Part shown: positions 1 through 5,844 of the stretch, in pieces
Layout: each line of letters opens with the position of its first letter
Numbering within the stretch: the first letter of the stretch is position 1
From: Cyclobacteriaceae bacterium
Lineage (GTDB): Bacteria; Bacteroidota; Bacteroidia; Cytophagales; Cyclobacteriaceae
Assembly: GCA_025455445.1 (NCBI GenBank)
Contig: JALOMN010000092.1
Location: 1 to 6,569 of the forward strand
Direction of reading: 5' to 3'
DNA: 6,569 bases
Notes under the pieces: model-generated
Told to the model about the DNA's origin: nothing
The model's input: the letters and a program-made list of their open reading frames with translations, nothing else
The model's database searches: none
Program-made: the position numbers and the translations under genes

Positions 1-1
1 T

Positions 2-964
2 GCTGCATCAGAAAGTGAGGTAAGCCTTAATTTTAAGAGTAAATACAACATCTCAGATGAACAAAAAATCATTCTTAATTCAGACTATTTTTTAATCGCG
101 AGGAAGGATGAATTAGTAGAAGCTAAGCCCCGCCATATTTTTAAAGTAAAACCAGCCTATCAATTTACCTTGCTCGATAAGCTTATACTCACTGCGGGTG
201 TGAATGTGGTGCTGCAAAATGATACTATTGGCAATCGTAATTCATTTCAATTTTACCCTGACGTAAAAGCGTCCTATGAAATTAGTAACTCGTTTGAACT
301 CTATGGCGCATTAACCGGTGATATTGATAAGGTATCACTTCATACGATGGCACATGAAAATCCATGGCTTGATGCCAATGTGGGTATTTTTAGTACAAAC
401 CGCAATATGGAATTGTTAGGTGGTGTGAGAGGTAAACTTATGAATAAAGTAGGTTTCGCAACCGGATTCTCAATAGCTAATTTGAAAGACCTTTACTTCT
501 ATCGGAATAATCCAACTGACCGCTCGAAGTTTATTGTTGAATATGATGAGGGTAACACACAACGCACGAATTTTTTTGGTGAATTAAGTTTTGATCAACA
601 AGCTAAGGTGCGATTAATGTTGCGTGGCGATTTATATGCCTATTCAACCGATAAGGTGGAGGCTGCATGGCACCGTCCGACTTACCGGGTTACTTTGAAC
701 TCCGGATTTACGGTGGTTGATAAATTTTTAATCAATGCAGATTTGATTAGCCAGGGTGGCATTAAAGCTTATGATATAGAAACATCATCAATCGTTACAC
801 TACCCTCTGCATTGGAACTAAATTTGAAATTGAATTATTTCGTATCTCAACAGTTTTCAGTTTTTTTGAAAGGCAACAACCTGCTCGGCAGCAATTACCA
901 GGTTTATCAATACTATCAGGTGCGTGGTTTGCAAGTGTTGGGTGGACTTAGCTATATGTTTTAA
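2..964 (+). CDS. Outer-membrane beta-barrel protein, TonB-dependent-receptor-like, 5'-truncated
   Basis: This is the C-terminal 320 residues of a protein whose start lies left of the window. The frame is open from base 2, so the TTG at 170 is an internal Leu codon and not the start. The visible part shows the alternating polar/hydrophobic pattern of amphipathic beta strands (for example KLILTAGVNVVLQ, ALELNLKLNYFV, QFSVFLKGNNLLGSNYQ) separated by polar turns. It ends in GGLSYMF, and a terminal Phe is the usual signal for assembly of outer-membrane barrels by BAM. The 'lkgNNLLgsnYqvYqyY' stretch near the end resembles the last strands of TonB-dependent receptors. No plug domain or TonB box is visible because the N-terminus is missing. 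The role is therefore inferred: an outer-membrane transporter-like barrel, possibly a partner of the motor encoded downstream. The outer-membrane barrel call is firm; a true TonB-dependent receptor is less sure. Confidence 0.8.
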   Translation, partial: AASESEVSLNFKSKYNISDEQKIILNSDYFLIARKDELVEAKPRHIFKVKPAYQFTLLDKLILTAGVNVVLQNDTIGNRNSFQFYPDVKASYEISNSFELYGALTGDIDKVSLHTMAHENPWLDANVGIFSTNRNMELLGGVRGKLMNKVGFATGFSIANLKDLYFYRNNPTDRSKFIVEYDEGNTQRTNFFGELSFDQQAKVRLMLRGDLYAYSTDKVEAAWHRPTYRVTLNSGFTVVDKFLINADLISQGGIKAYDIETSSIVTLPSALELNLKLNYFVSQQFSVFLKGNNLLGSNYQVYQYYQVRGLQVLGGLSYMF

Positions 965-991
965 TCTTAGCTATTTATGCAGAAATTAACT

Positions 992-999
992 TATTTTTG
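992..999 (+). promoter_or_regulatory. Bacteroidota-type -7 promoter box upstream of the SPOR gene
   Basis: TATTTTTG matches the TAnnTTTG consensus exactly. It lies in the 65-bp gap after the barrel gene and 30 bp before the ATG at 1030, which predicts a leader of about 25 nt. No good -33 TTTG is present at the expected distance; the nearest candidate is TTAG at 967-970. The box suggests that the SPOR gene, and perhaps the motor genes after it, can be transcribed independently of the barrel gene. Confidence 0.5.
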
Positions 1000-1029
1000 T
1001 ACTAATACCTCAAAACCAAAAATATAATC

Positions 1030-1740
1030 ATGGCAAAGCAAGATGACTTTTCCGAAAACGATAAATCAAAGGAAGGCACTAATGATGATGATAACTTTGG
1101 ATTGCCCGATTTAGATTACAAACCTCTGGAATCTTCAGAGGAAAAGAAAGACAATTCAGGTAATCAGGAAGAATCTCATTCGGATGAACATGATTCATCC
1201 GATGAGCGATATCACTATCAGCCGGAACCAGAGCCTAAATCAAAGGCACCGGTTGTTATTGCAATAATAATCGGGCTGGTTGTTTTAGTGGCCGGCTACC
1301 TGATTTACCAATATGTAATTGTTCCTCAATCGGAGAAATCAAAGAAAGAAGCTATTGCCAGGCAGGAAGCCGACAAACTTAAGAGAGAAGAGGCGGCACG
1401 AATTGCTAAAGAAAAAGAAGAAGCAGAGCGTTTACGTTTGGAGCAAGAAAGATTGAATGCTACACCGCCCGCTCCAGCTGAAGGGACTATTGAAATACTT
1501 TCTGGGAGAACAAGCCGTTATTATGTGGTGATTTCGAGTGCAATTGATGTTGATCTTTCGATGGATTACGCAAAAAAGCTTAGCAAAGATGGAACCGCTA
1601 TCAAGATTATTCCACCTTTTGGCAAGTCGCAGTTTCACCGGTTAACCATCGGTGACTTCGATACGTTTGCAGATGCGCAAGCAAATGCAGACAACCTGAA
1701 AGCTAAATATGGAAATGCTGTGTGGGTAATTAAATACTGA
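1030..1740 (+). CDS. Single-pass membrane protein with C-terminal SPOR domain
   Basis: The 236-residue protein has four parts. Residues 1-72 are a hydrophilic, Asp/Glu/Ser-rich, probably disordered tail. Residues 73-98 are one transmembrane helix (VVIAIIIGLVVLVAGYLIYQ core). Residues 100-143 are a charged Lys/Glu/Arg/Ala-rich segment that should form a coiled coil or long helix. Residues 163-236 are a SPOR domain, with the typical opening strand (RYYVVISS), a helix starting at DLSMDYAKKL, the FHRLTIGDFDTFADAQANAD core and a final strand (AVWVIKY). SPOR domains bind glycan strands stripped of stem peptides and often mark division septa. The expected topology is cytoplasmic tail and periplasmic SPOR, although the positive charge after the helix is not the usual bias. 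The gene is 43 bp upstream of the ExbB-like gene on the same strand, so cotranscription is plausible. The domain call is strong; the precise role (division, wall sensing or lipoprotein-like scaffold) is unknown. Confidence 0.85.
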   Translation: MAKQDDFSENDKSKEGTNDDDNFGLPDLDYKPLESSEEKKDNSGNQEESHSDEHDSSDERYHYQPEPEPKSKAPVVIAIIIGLVVLVAGYLIYQYVIVPQSEKSKKEAIARQEADKLKREEAARIAKEKEEAERLRLEQERLNATPPAPAEGTIEILSGRTSRYYVVISSAIDVDLSMDYAKKLSKDGTAIKIIPPFGKSQFHRLTIGDFDTFADAQANADNLKAKYGNAVWVIKY

Positions 1741-1783
1741 GTCTTTTATTAATAATTTCTAATAGATACCATTTTTTAAACTT

Positions 1784-2452
1784 ATGATATTCACTCAGAT
1801 TGTAACTGAAATGCCAACCGAGGCGGCTAAACAAACTATTTCTATCTGGGAGTTGGCGCTGGCAGGAGGACCGCTAATGCTTCCTTTAGTGTTATGTTCA
1901 GTAATAGCTATCTACATATTCGTAGAGCGGCTTATCAGTATTAACAAAGCCAACGTAAGTTCAGATACCTTCATGTCTAAAATTAAAGAGCTAGTACAAA
2001 AAGGTGATATCAATGGTGCAAAAATCTTGTGCTCTCAGCATGATACTCCGGTAGCCAGGATGATTGAAAAGGGTGTATCGCGCATTGGTAGCCCGCTCAA
2101 AAATATTGAAGCTTCTATCGAGAACGTGGGTAAGATTGAAGTCTTTCGTCTTGAAAAAAATCTCTCTGTGCTGGCAACAATTGCAGGGGCAGCACCAATG
2201 ATTGGATTTTTAGGCACCGTAATAGGAATGGTAGGGGCATTTATAGCCATCGCTCAGGAAGAGGGATCGGTTAGTCCTAAATTATTAGCAGATGGAATAT
2301 ATACGGCCATGGTAACCACTGTGGCAGGTTTGATTGTCGGTATCATCGCATACCTTGGTTATAATTTTCTGGTCACTCGCGTATCCAAAGTGGTGCACAG
2401 AATGGAATATTCTTCGATTGAGTTTATTGATCTGTTACAAGAACCCAGATAA
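1784..2452 (+). CDS. exbB: MotA/TolQ/ExbB-family proton channel subunit
   Basis: The 222-residue protein has the three-helix layout of ExbB/TolQ: TM1 about 28-50, a cytoplasmic domain about 51-126, TM2 about 127-157 and TM3 about 170-198. TM2 carries the family signature APMIGFLGTVIGMVGAF and TM3 carries ADGIYTAMVTTVAGL. T145 and T179 sit where the channel threonines of E. coli ExbB (T148 and T181) fall. The protein forms an oligomeric ring around the ExbD/TolR helix in the inner membrane and turns proton flow into movement of the TonB/TolA partner. The first ATG (1784) gives a short leader before TM1, as is usual in Bacteroidota; the ATG at 1811 (M10) is possible but not needed. It heads a tight set with the next two genes. 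Naming it exbB rather than tolQ is a convention, since sequence alone does not separate them. Confidence 0.92.
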   Translation: MIFTQIVTEMPTEAAKQTISIWELALAGGPLMLPLVLCSVIAIYIFVERLISINKANVSSDTFMSKIKELVQKGDINGAKILCSQHDTPVARMIEKGVSRIGSPLKNIEASIENVGKIEVFRLEKNLSVLATIAGAAPMIGFLGTVIGMVGAFIAIAQEEGSVSPKLLADGIYTAMVTTVAGLIVGIIAYLGYNFLVTRVSKVVHRMEYSSIEFIDLLQEPR

Positions 2453-2456
2453 GTAA

Positions 2457-2846
2457 ATGAACTTACAATCCAGAAATAAAGTAGATGCCGCATTCAGCAT
2501 GGCGTCAATGACAGATTTAATTTTTCTGTTGTTGATATTTTTTATGCTTACTTCTTCATTTGTAACCCCTTCTGGTTTACCGGTAAGTCTCCCTTCCAGC
2601 GTAGCCAGTACAATAGAGGTACAAAAAGTATCCGTAACCGTAACAAAAGACCTTCAATTCTATGTGAATGATAAGAAAGTAACTAAAGCGACATTAGAAG
2701 GTGAACTAAAAAGCAGATTGGCTGGTAATAAAGGTGTAGTGATTTTACATATTGATGAAATGGTTCCTACAAAAGAAATGGTTTACGTAGCGGGCATAGC
2801 CACCAAGTTGGAGGCCAAAGTATCCATAGCCACCAAGCCAAAATAA
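2457..2846 (+). CDS. exbD: ExbD/TolR-family motor subunit
   Basis: The 129-residue protein has a short cytoplasmic N-terminus, one transmembrane helix (about 18-37) and a periplasmic domain (about 45-129). The helix begins MTDLIFLLLIFFMLTS; D20 is the conserved membrane aspartate that carries protons in ExbD/TolR. The periplasmic part has the expected beta-alpha pattern, including VSVTVTKDLQFYVNDKKV and KGVVILHIDEMVPTKEMV, which matches the ExbD/TolR fold. Its length is normal for the family. It starts 4 bp after the ExbB-like stop and ends 2 bp before the next ATG, so translation of the three genes is probably coupled. Only one ExbD paralogue is present, whereas many Bacteroidota exb loci have two. 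Use of exbD rather than tolR is a convention. Confidence 0.92.
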   Translation: MNLQSRNKVDAAFSMASMTDLIFLLLIFFMLTSSFVTPSGLPVSLPSSVASTIEVQKVSVTVTKDLQFYVNDKKVTKATLEGELKSRLAGNKGVVILHIDEMVPTKEMVYVAGIATKLEAKVSIATKPK

Positions 2847-2848
2847 TT

Positions 2849-3727
2849 ATGACTGAACAACAGGAAAGAAGGAACAAACAAATTGCATTGATTGCCTCTT
2901 TGGGTATTCATGGTTTGCTGTTACTTGCTTTCATGTTGATGATGGCATGGCGTGCACCTAATCCACCGCTCCCCGAATATGGTATTGAATTAAATTTTGG
3001 TTTGGATGAACAGGGTGGAGGTGATATACAACCTGAAACAAGTCCGGGTGAACAGCAGACAGAAGATGTTCCTCAGCAACAGGAATCAAATGCTTCAGAG
3101 CAGCAAGAGCAAACAGAAGATGAGCCAGTCTCAGAAAAACCAGTGGAACAAGTGGTTTCAAAAGTAGAAAGCCCGGTGGTAGTGAAGGAAGAAAAAAAGG
3201 AAACTGTAAAAGAAGTTGTGAAGGAGAAACCAGTAGAGAGCAAACCAAAAGAAACTCCTAAAGAAGTAGTTAAGAAGGAAGAAAAAGCAGAAGTCAAACC
3301 AACGGAATCAACCTCAACTACCGGTAAGAAAGGAGATGCAGCCACCAGTCAGGGTGACGATGCTGGCAAGACAGGTGATAAGGGCAGCCCGGAAGGTAAG
3401 TTAGATGCCAAGGCTTTATACGGAAAGCAAGGCGGTGGTGGCGGTGGTGATGGGCCATTTGGATTATCAATGTCTGGCTGGACATGGGCCGATGAACCAA
3501 AAATTCCTAATCTGCCGGATAATGAAGATGGCAGAATTGAATTTGAAATTGAATGTGATTCGGATGGTGAAATAATAAGTATCAAAACAATACAACGTGG
3601 CTTAAGCCCCAAAGCTGAACAGCTATTGCGCGATGAAATCTTACGTAACTCGCTTCAGCGTACCTCCGCTGGCGCAGTACCTGAGCGTTCTAAAGGTCGA
3701 GTGGTCTTTATTTTAAAGACCAAATAA
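2849..3727 (+). CDS. TonB/TolA-like energy transducer
   Basis: The 292-residue protein has one N-terminal transmembrane helix (about 12-33), a long low-complexity periplasmic spacer, and a small C-terminal domain. The helix contains S17-x3-H21, the SxxxH motif by which TonB and TolA engage the ExbB/ExbD or TolQ/TolR motor. The spacer is Gln/Glu/Asp-rich at about 58-95 and Lys/Glu/Val/Pro-rich at about 96-152, the usual rigid envelope-spanning arm. A Gly/Asp/Lys linker with six glycines (195-200) follows. The segment GLSMSGWTWADEP (205-217) precedes the C-terminal domain (about 228-292), which has DGRIEFEIECDSDGEIISI, a helix with SPKAEQLLRDEI and a final strand GRVVFILK. I recall this arrangement from Bacteroidota proteins annotated as TonB. 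It follows the ExbD-like gene by 2 bp. Whether it contacts TonB boxes or acts like TolA is open, so I give no symbol. Confidence 0.85.
   Translation: MTEQQERRNKQIALIASLGIHGLLLLAFMLMMAWRAPNPPLPEYGIELNFGLDEQGGGDIQPETSPGEQQTEDVPQQQESNASEQQEQTEDEPVSEKPVEQVVSKVESPVVVKEEKKETVKEVVKEKPVESKPKETPKEVVKKEEKAEVKPTESTSTTGKKGDAATSQGDDAGKTGDKGSPEGKLDAKALYGKQGGGGGGDGPFGLSMSGWTWADEPKIPNLPDNEDGRIEFEIECDSDGEIISIKTIQRGLSPKAEQLLRDEILRNSLQRTSAGAVPERSKGRVVFILKTK
3702..3722. terminator. Perfect hairpin at the convergent ends of the TonB-like gene and tyrS
   Basis: TGGTCTTTA (3702-3710) and TAAAGACCA (3714-3722) are perfect inverse complements separated by TTT. The 9-bp stem lies in the last codons of the TonB-like gene, just before its stop (3725-3727), and 8 bp beyond the tyrS stop on the other strand. 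Neither side is followed by a strong T-tract, so it is not a textbook intrinsic terminator. Its position suggests it marks or protects the 3' ends of both transcripts. Confidence 0.45.
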
Positions 3728-3729
3728 TA

Positions 3730-5016
3730 TTACTCAGCTATTATCAGGTAATAATTCTTTTTTCCTTTTTGCGCTAATAGATACTTATTCTGTAAAAGTG
3801 AAAATGCAGGCTTTTCGTTTGGGTCTGTAAGTTTGATTTTATTAATACTTACCCCACCTCCCTGAATCATTTTTCTTGCTTCTCCTTTCGAAGGAAAAAT
3901 TTTGGATTGAGTAATTTCTGAAAGCAAATCAGTTACCGTATTACATTGTTTGAATGCATCTTTACTTATAATTACCTGAGGCACTCCTTCAAATACCGAA
4001 AGCAGTGTGTCTTCATCCAGTGCTTGTAAATCTTCTGTAACGGAGTTCCCAAAAAGTATAGAGGATGCTTTTACAGCGGTTTCATAATCTGAAACAGAAT
4101 GCACCCGAATAGTAATATCTTTTGCAAGCGCTTGTTGCAATTTTCGAAGGTGAGGTGCAACCTCGTGTTCACTGGTAATAGCATCAATCTCTTCCTTGGT
4201 GTGTTGTGTAAATATTCTGATAAAATTGGCAGCATCTTCATCAGAGGTATTTAGCCAGTATTGATAAAATTTATAGGGAGATGTTTTTTTAGGATCAAGC
4301 CAAACATTTCCACCTTCAGTCTTGCCGAATTTTGTGCCGTCAGCCTTTTTGATCAGCTGGGTTGTTAATGCATATGCCTCACCATTATCTTTTCTTCGGA
4401 TGAGTTCGGTGCCGGTAACGATATTTCCCCACTGGTCTGAACCACCCATCTGCACGAGGCATCCTTTATTTTTATAAAGCCAGTAAAAATCATACCCCTG
4501 CACAAGCTGATAAGTAAACTCTGTAAAGGAAAGACCTGTCTCAAGGCGTTTTTGTACCGAGTCTTTAGACATCATGTAATTCACGGTAATATGCTTACCT
4601 ACATCACGTATAAAATCGAGAAACGAAAAGTTTTTAAACCAATCATAATTATTTACCATTTCAGCAGAATTGCTTCCCTCCGAGAAATCAAGAAATTTTT
4701 CCAGCTGGCCTTTTACACACGTAACGTTGTGCCTCAGAACTTCTTCTGATAATAGATTTCGCTCTGCAGATTTCCCTGACGGGTCGCCCACCATGCCCGT
4801 AGCCCCACCAACCAATGCAAATGGCTTATGCCCACACTGTTGAAAATGCAATAACGTCATGATTTGAACCAGGTGACCGATATGCAAGGAGTCTGCGGTG
4901 GGGTCAAAACCAATATACCCTGCGGTCATTTCTTTGTTCAACAATTCCTCCGTCCCGGGCATGATATCATGCAACATGCCCCTCCAGCGAAGTTCTTCTA
5001 CAAAATTCTTTTTCAT
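3730..5016 (-). CDS. tyrS: Tyrosyl-tRNA synthetase
   Basis: The 428-residue enzyme charges tRNA-Tyr with tyrosine using ATP in the cytoplasm. It is a full-length class I aminoacyl-tRNA synthetase. The Rossmann catalytic domain begins with [15 protein letters not shown] (34-48); H45-H48 is the HIGH signature. Tyrosine- and ATP-site segments are visible at YQLVQGYDF (169-177) and GGSDQWGN (191-198). KFGKT (229-233) is the KMSKS-type loop, in the form common in bacterial TyrS. An anticodon-binding helical region follows, and about 374-420 form a C-terminal S4 RNA-binding domain ([20 protein letters not shown]). The ATG at 5014-5016 gives the standard N-terminus and lies just downstream of a good promoter box on the same strand. 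The gene converges on the TonB-like gene with 2 bp between stops and diverges from the MazG-like gene. I see no T-box or other leader control; the leader is too short to hold one. Confidence 0.97.
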   Translation of the reverse strand: MKKNFVEELRWRGMLHDIMPGTEELLNKEMTAGYIGFDPTADSLHIGHLVQIMTLLHFQQCGHKPFALVGGATGMVGDPSGKSAERNLLSEEVLRHNVTCVKGQLEKFLDFSEGSNSAEMVNNYDWFKNFSFLDFIRDVGKHITVNYMMSKDSVQKRLETGLSFTEFTYQLVQGYDFYWLYKNKGCLVQMGGSDQWGNIVTGTELIRRKDNGEAYALTTQLIKKADGTKFGKTEGGNVWLDPKKTSPYKFYQYWLNTSDEDAANFIRIFTQHTKEEIDAITSEHEVAPHLRKLQQALAKDITIRVHSVSDYETAVKASSILFGNSVTEDLQALDEDTLLSVFEGVPQVIISKDAFKQCNTVTDLLSEITQSKIFPSKGEARKMIQGGGVSINKIKLTDPNEKPAFSLLQNKYLLAQKGKKNYYLIIAE

Positions 5017-5032
5017 CCTGAATTTAAAAGGT

Positions 5033-5064
5033 CAAATATAATGCTCCCTGCCTGATAGCAGCAA
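5033..5064 (-). promoter_or_regulatory. Bacteroidota-type promoter for tyrS
   Basis: On the minus strand, TATATTTG (complement of 5033-5040) matches the TAnnTTTG -7 box exactly. A TTG (complement of 5062-5064) lies 21 bp upstream, close to the usual -33 spacing. Transcription would begin near 5026-5028, leaving a leader of only about 10-12 nt before the tyrS ATG. It is the best supported promoter in the window because both elements are present. Confidence 0.6.
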
Positions 5065-5080
5065 TCTCATTTCATTTAAG

Positions 5081-5632
5081 ATGGCAAAACAGCCTTTAGA
5101 ATTTCCTTCCTTTTTTCCACCAGAAAGATGTATCATTGAAAAAGTTTATAACCTTAACTATATGCAACAACCTGATGCCCTGAATATGGTGGCAGAATTC
5201 CATCGCACATTTAAACACCCAATTTTACCTGCTCCGGCAATACCCGATGAGAACCGATGTAAATTGCGTGTAGCCCTTATTGCGGAAGAATTAAAAGAGA
5301 TGGAGGTTGCGATACTGGAGAATGATATTGTAGGAGTGGCGGATGCGCTTTGCGATATACAATATGTGCTGTCAGGAGCTATTTTGGAGTTTGGCCTGGC
5401 GGATAAATTTAAAGCCTTATTTGAGGAAGTTCAGCGGTCCAACATGAGTAAGGCGTGTGTTACAGAAGCCGAAGCACAGGCTACGGTAGATTTTTATAAA
5501 GCTAAGGATGGTACAGAATGTTATTATCGGCAGGAAGGTGACAAATGGCTGGTTTATAGAAAGGCTGATAATAAGACGATAAAATCGATTAATTACTCTC
5601 CGGCCGAACTGGAACGAATTCTAGAAGTATAA
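5081..5632 (+). CDS. MazG-like nucleoside triphosphate pyrophosphohydrolase
   Basis: As drawn the protein has 183 residues. The all-alpha MazG/HisE-type core spans about 28-125. E69-E70-x2-E73 (EELKE) followed by D88-A-L-C-D92 supplies the acidic residues that bind Mg2+ in this superfamily; the DALxD form is typical of the phage/Bacteroidota branch rather than the ELGD form of E. coli MazG. Then come the family segment FEEVQRSNMSKAC (114-126) and a C-terminal tail with YYRQEGDKWLVYRKADNKT and NYSPAELERIL. Such enzymes split nucleoside triphosphates to monophosphates and pyrophosphate; the substrate here is unknown (house-cleaning of non-canonical nucleotides is one option). Homologues I recall begin near MQQPDALNMVAEFH, which is M28 here (ATG at 5162). 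The first 27 residues may therefore be a genuine extension or an over-long call. The gene stands alone, divergent from tyrS. Confidence 0.85.
   Translation: MAKQPLEFPSFFPPERCIIEKVYNLNYMQQPDALNMVAEFHRTFKHPILPAPAIPDENRCKLRVALIAEELKEMEVAILENDIVGVADALCDIQYVLSGAILEFGLADKFKALFEEVQRSNMSKACVTEAEAQATVDFYKAKDGTECYYRQEGDKWLVYRKADNKTIKSINYSPAELERILEV
5131..5138 (+). promoter_or_regulatory. Possible -7 box preceding the alternative MazG start
   Basis: TATCATTG differs from TAnnTTTG at one base and lies 24-31 bp before the ATG at 5162. It has no clear -33 partner. It matters only because no better box occurs between tyrS and 5081, so it weakly favours translation from M28. Confidence 0.2.
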
Positions 5633-5706
5633 CGCTCCCGTTCATGGCGTGTGGTATGATAATATCATTTCAACTTTTATATTCGTTACGTATTAACTGC
5701 AGAATT

Positions 5707-5729
5707 GGGTCATTGAATTACCCTTTTTT
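5707..5729 (+). terminator. Possible intrinsic terminator of the MazG-like gene
   Basis: GGGT (5707-5710) pairs with ACCC (5720-5723). After one C/T mismatch, ATT can pair with AAT further in. TTTTTT (5724-5729) follows directly. The stem is short and imperfect, so termination is likely weak, but the site is about 75 bp past the MazG stop and upstream of the next promoter, where a terminator is expected. Confidence 0.4.
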
Positions 5730-5816
5730 AAGAAAATATTGTTAGTCAATAGGTTCGGTATATAAAATTGAATGGCCACCTATCGAAAAACAAGTTACTT
5801 TGGGCGTTTGAATAAT

Positions 5817-5824
5817 TACCTTTG
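5817..5824 (+). promoter_or_regulatory. Bacteroidota-type -7 box upstream of the zinc-ribbon membrane protein
   Basis: TACCTTTG matches TAnnTTTG exactly and lies 20 bp before the ATG at 5845, giving a predicted leader of about 15 nt. The -33 element is imperfect: TTA at 5795-5797 has the right 19-bp spacing, while a full TTTG at 5799-5802 is only 14 bp away. Confidence 0.5.
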
Positions 5825-5844
5825 CACATAAATTAATTGGTTTT

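Larger units (their letters stand above)
5633..5844. other. Intergenic region, 212 bp, without a gene
   Basis: No open frame with coding character is seen on either strand. The stretch holds a 13-nt palindrome (5656-5668), an imperfect hairpin followed by six Ts (5707-5729) and a -7 promoter box (5817-5824). The bases between these show no further structure that I can support. Confidence 0.6.

Noticed and set aside
170..172. TTG as the start of the barrel gene
   Set aside because: The frame is open without a stop back to base 2 and the upstream residues continue the beta-strand pattern, so the gene starts outside the window.
1092..1099. TAACTTTG, an exact match to the -7 consensus
   Set aside because: It is inside the SPOR gene coding region with no -33 partner and no start codon suitably placed after it. 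Chance matches of a six-base pattern are expected in a window of this size.
3160..3300. Repetitive Lys/Glu/Val/Pro codons as a DNA repeat
   Set aside because: The periodicity is loose and at protein level only; it is the envelope-spanning spacer of the transducer and not a tandem DNA repeat.
2958..3612. Several overlapping minus-strand open frames opposite the TonB-like gene
   Set aside because: They are by-products of the Lys/Glu/Pro/Gly-rich coding sequence, which rarely gives stops on the other strand. The predicted proteins are low-complexity Ser/Thr/Phe or Pro/His runs with no domain.
3739..3760. TATTA/TAATA hairpin followed by Ts just after the TonB-like stop
   Set aside because: The five-pair stem is all A/T and lies inside the tyrS coding sequence, so it is too weak to call as a terminator.
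4552..5055. Plus-strand open frames opposite tyrS
   Set aside because: They lie wholly or almost wholly inside a strongly conserved tyrS and show no protein features of their own.
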